From an uncultured Clostridia bacterium (lineage in GTDB: Bacteria > Bacillota > Clostridia > Oscillospirales > Ruminococcaceae): a stretch of 5,508 nt of DNA. Position 1 is the stretch's first letter, and each line of letters opens with the position of its first letter. A program made the position numbers and the translations under genes. Below, piece after piece: positions 4,806-5,508 of this stretch. A model generated the notes under the pieces. That model saw nothing but the letters and a program-made list of their open reading frames with translations, was not told where the DNA came from and made no database searches. The stretch spans positions 1-5,508 of the forward strand of contig CANRDG010000129.1 in NCBI GenBank assembly GCA_947629275.1. Direction: 5' to 3'.

Positions 4806-4842
4806 GCCGATTTAATTCGGCCTAAAGCGGCGAAATTTCGCC
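4806..4842 (+). other. two short hairpins between the serine tRNAs
   Basis: GCCGA/TCGGC (4806-4821) begins directly after the first tRNA's CCA, and the 14-base palindrome GGCGAAATTTCGCC (4829-4842) follows, trailed by TTAATTTA. The tail is a poor T tract, so partial termination or a processing signal is more likely than a full stop. The GCCGA hairpin resembles the one abutting tRNA-Glu (557-574). Confidence 0.5.
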
Positions 4843-4859
4843 TTAATTTAATAATGTTT

Positions 4860-4949
4860 GCGGATTTACCCAAGTGGTGAAGGGGCTCCCCTGCTAAGGG
4901 AGTAGGTCGGGAAACCGGCGCGAGAGTTCAAATCTCTCAATCCGCGCCA
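4860..4949 (+). tRNA. tRNA-Ser (anticodon GCU)
   Basis: This is a 90-base tRNA with encoded CCA. The acceptor stem GCGGATT pairs with AATCCGC, the discriminator is G, and the anticodon stem CTCCC/GGGAG holds loop CTGCTAA with anticodon GCT. The long variable arm (GTCGG-GAAA-CCGGC type) marks a class II serine tRNA. It decodes AGC and AGU, complementing the upstream UCN-reading gene. It shares that gene's promoter and is closed by the terminator at 4954-4982. Confidence 0.96.
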
Positions 4950-4953
4950 AAAA

Positions 4954-4982
4954 TGCCATCGACGAGGGTCGGTGGCATTTTT
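4954..4982 (+). terminator. strong intrinsic terminator of the serine tRNA unit
   Basis: ATGCCA-T-CGAC pairs with GTCG-G-TGGCAT around a GAGG loop, 12 consecutive pairs counting one G-U pair. The A's before the stem pair with the TTTTT that follows, so it could also work in the reverse direction. It begins five bases after the tRNA CCA. Confidence 0.92.
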
Positions 4983-4996
4983 GTGTCCATGATGAT

Positions 4997-5012
4997 GGAA
5001 GTATATTCTTCC
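4997..5012. repeat. palindromic element GGAAGTATATTCTTCC
   Basis: The arms GGAAG and CTTCC flank TATATT. The 16 bases match the core of the palindrome at 924-939 in 14 of 16 positions. Both lie in G-rich spacers next to tRNA units. Confidence 0.6.
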
Positions 5013-5109
5013 GGCGGCGAGAGGGAGTGCGGCGAGTAATGGGGAGGGGAAGGGAGGAGAATGGTGTGGTCGGGCTGGATTTGGTGGGGAGAACTATTCA
5101 AGAATGCAT

Positions 5110-5125
5110 GGAAGTAAATACTTTC
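5110..5125. repeat. third copy of the GGAAG palindromic element
   Basis: GGAAGTAAATACTTTC is palindromic apart from one G/T pair. It matches the element at 4997-5012 in 13 of 16 positions by eye and lies 113 bases after it. Confidence 0.5.
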
Positions 5126-5227
5126 AACCGCGTGGGCGGGACGGGAATGACTTTTTTGGGGGGAGAGAATGTGTAAAAAGGGGTGTGCGCGAGAACGACA
5201 AAAAATTCTTGCCTATAGCAGCGTAAG

Positions 5228-5263
5228 CGCGTAGAGGGGTTATGAATCGATAATTGCTGCGCG
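5228..5263 (+). other. stem-loop in the lipoprotein gene's upstream region
   Basis: CGCGTAG (5228-5234) pairs with CTGCGCG (5257-5263), seven pairs with one G-U. TTAT/ATAA can pair inside the loop. It stands just before the larger hairpin at 5269-5309. No riboswitch class is recognisable. Confidence 0.4.
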
Positions 5264-5268
5264 ATCTT

Positions 5269-5334
5269 GCACATTGCACAGAAATTTGTAACAAATTTAT
5301 GCAATGTGCCGAATTTTGCTTTTTTAGATTTTTG
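5269..5334 (+). terminator. long hairpin with T-rich tail; terminator or attenuator
   Basis: GCACATTGCA (5269-5278) and TGCAATGTGC (5300-5309) form a perfect 10-bp stem. Inside it, AAATTTGT and ACAAATTT add up to eight pairs around a single A, separated by a CAG/A internal loop. The sequence then reads CGAATTTTGCTTTTTT. The T tract starts several bases late, so termination may be partial. No gene on the plus strand ends here, which makes a leader attenuator or the 3' end of an unrecognised RNA possible. Confidence 0.5.
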
Positions 5335-5345
5335 CTGTAACATTT

Positions 5346-5362
5346 CCTGTGTAACCTGTGTA
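5346..5362. repeat. tandem CCTGTGTA direct repeat
   Basis: CCTGTGTA occurs at 5346-5353 and 5355-5362, a 9-base period, about 70 bases before the lipoprotein start. It could be a pair of regulator half-sites. No convincing promoter was seen around it. Confidence 0.4.
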
Positions 5363-5382
5363 CTTATTAGTGAAAACTTAAA

Positions 5383-5403
5383 TTTTGCCGATTTGGGGCG
5401 AAA
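5383..5403 (+). promoter_or_regulatory. small hairpin just upstream of the lipoprotein ribosome-binding site
   Basis: TTTTGCC pairs with GGCGAAA (seven pairs, one G-U) around a 7-base loop. It ends 11 bases before the AAAGGA site at 5415-5420, so it could influence translation without covering the site. Confidence 0.3.
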
Positions 5404-5429
5404 TATGTATTCAGAAAGGAAATGATGTT

Positions 5430-5508
5430 ATGAAAAAAGCAAGAAGAATTTTAACTCTGGCAGTTGCGGCAGCGCTCGCGGCTTCAATGCTCACCGCCTG
5501 CCAAAGCA
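5430..5508 (+). CDS. lipoprotein, N-terminal fragment cut by the window edge
   Basis: Only 26 codons are present, with no stop in the window. The start reads MKKARRILTLAVAAALAASM, a basic tip and an Ala/Leu-rich hydrophobic core, followed by the lipobox LTAC with the lipidated cysteine at residue 24. The protein is therefore expected to be exported by Sec, cleaved by lipoprotein signal peptidase and anchored on the outer face of the membrane. AAAGGA lies nine bases before the ATG; the two ATG codons just upstream (5422, 5425) are in a frame that meets TGA at once. In this setting many such proteins are solute-binding components of ABC transporters, but nothing visible here shows that. The upstream region holds two structured hairpins and no clear promoter. 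Confidence 0.85.
   Translation, partial: MKKARRILTLAVAAALAASMLTACQS

Larger units (their letters stand above)
4983..5227. other. strongly G-skewed non-coding stretch
   Basis: The plus strand has long purine and G runs; 5041-5100 contains 31 G but only 4 C. GGGGAGGGG followed by AAGGGAGG gives closely spaced G tracts. No frame has a credible gene; the long minus-strand frame covering 5098-5343 is mostly the complement of these runs and of the hairpins beyond. Two palindromic elements at 4997 and 5110 lie in it. I could not assign a function. Confidence 0.55.

Noticed and set aside
4682..4873. Minus-strand frame of 63 codons containing GGIRTHVPSRTNS
   Set aside because: It is the antisense of tRNA-Ser(UGA), a frequent false protein prediction.
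5098..5343. Minus-strand frame of 81 codons
   Set aside because: AGGA lies too close to its ATG for a normal site. The product is the complement of G runs and of two stem-loops, with no recognisable domain.

Overview
The window looks like chromosomal DNA of a low-to-mid GC Gram-positive anaerobe of the class Clostridia. The evidence is strong Shine-Dalgarno sites, sigma-A promoters close to TTGACA-17-TATAAT, many intrinsic terminators, tRNA genes with encoded CCA ends, and a secreted cohesin-like module beside amino-acid biosynthesis. An Oscillospiraceae/Ruminococcaceae gut organism would fit, but that placement is inference.

Layout. Positions 1-573 have no convincing gene. They hold a plus-strand terminator for something left of the window, then a series of terminator-like hairpins facing the minus strand, a 30-bp perfect palindrome and a repeated GCCGAC hairpin. 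Next, on the minus strand, come tRNA-Met(CAU) and tRNA-Glu(UUC), driven by a consensus promoter at 745-773. A G-rich spacer (774-1014) separates them from a minus-strand protein block. In transcription order this block is a 302-aa single-pass membrane protein of unknown function (4539-3631), a 258-aa secreted cohesin-like protein with a C-terminal membrane anchor (3434-2658), and (R)-citramalate synthase CimA (2652-1069). CimA's ribosome-binding site lies inside the end of the cohesin-like gene, so those two are probably translationally coupled. The gap between the first two genes (3435-3630) carries a plus-strand terminator and hairpin that could be a small antisense-oriented RNA.

To the right, a second consensus promoter (4669-4697) drives tRNA-Ser(UGA) and tRNA-Ser(GCU) on the plus strand, closed by a strong terminator at 4954-4982. 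A strongly G-skewed non-coding stretch follows, then two structured stem-loops, and finally the first 26 codons of a lipoprotein that runs off the right edge.

Functionally, the four tRNAs serve translation and CimA feeds the threonine-independent isoleucine pathway. The cohesin-like protein and the membrane protein are cell-surface proteins whose link to CimA is unexplained. No phage, transposase, CRISPR array or defence system was found. The most unusual content is non-coding: serial terminators, palindromes and repeated hairpins beside the tRNA genes, and the possible small RNA at 3522-3603.
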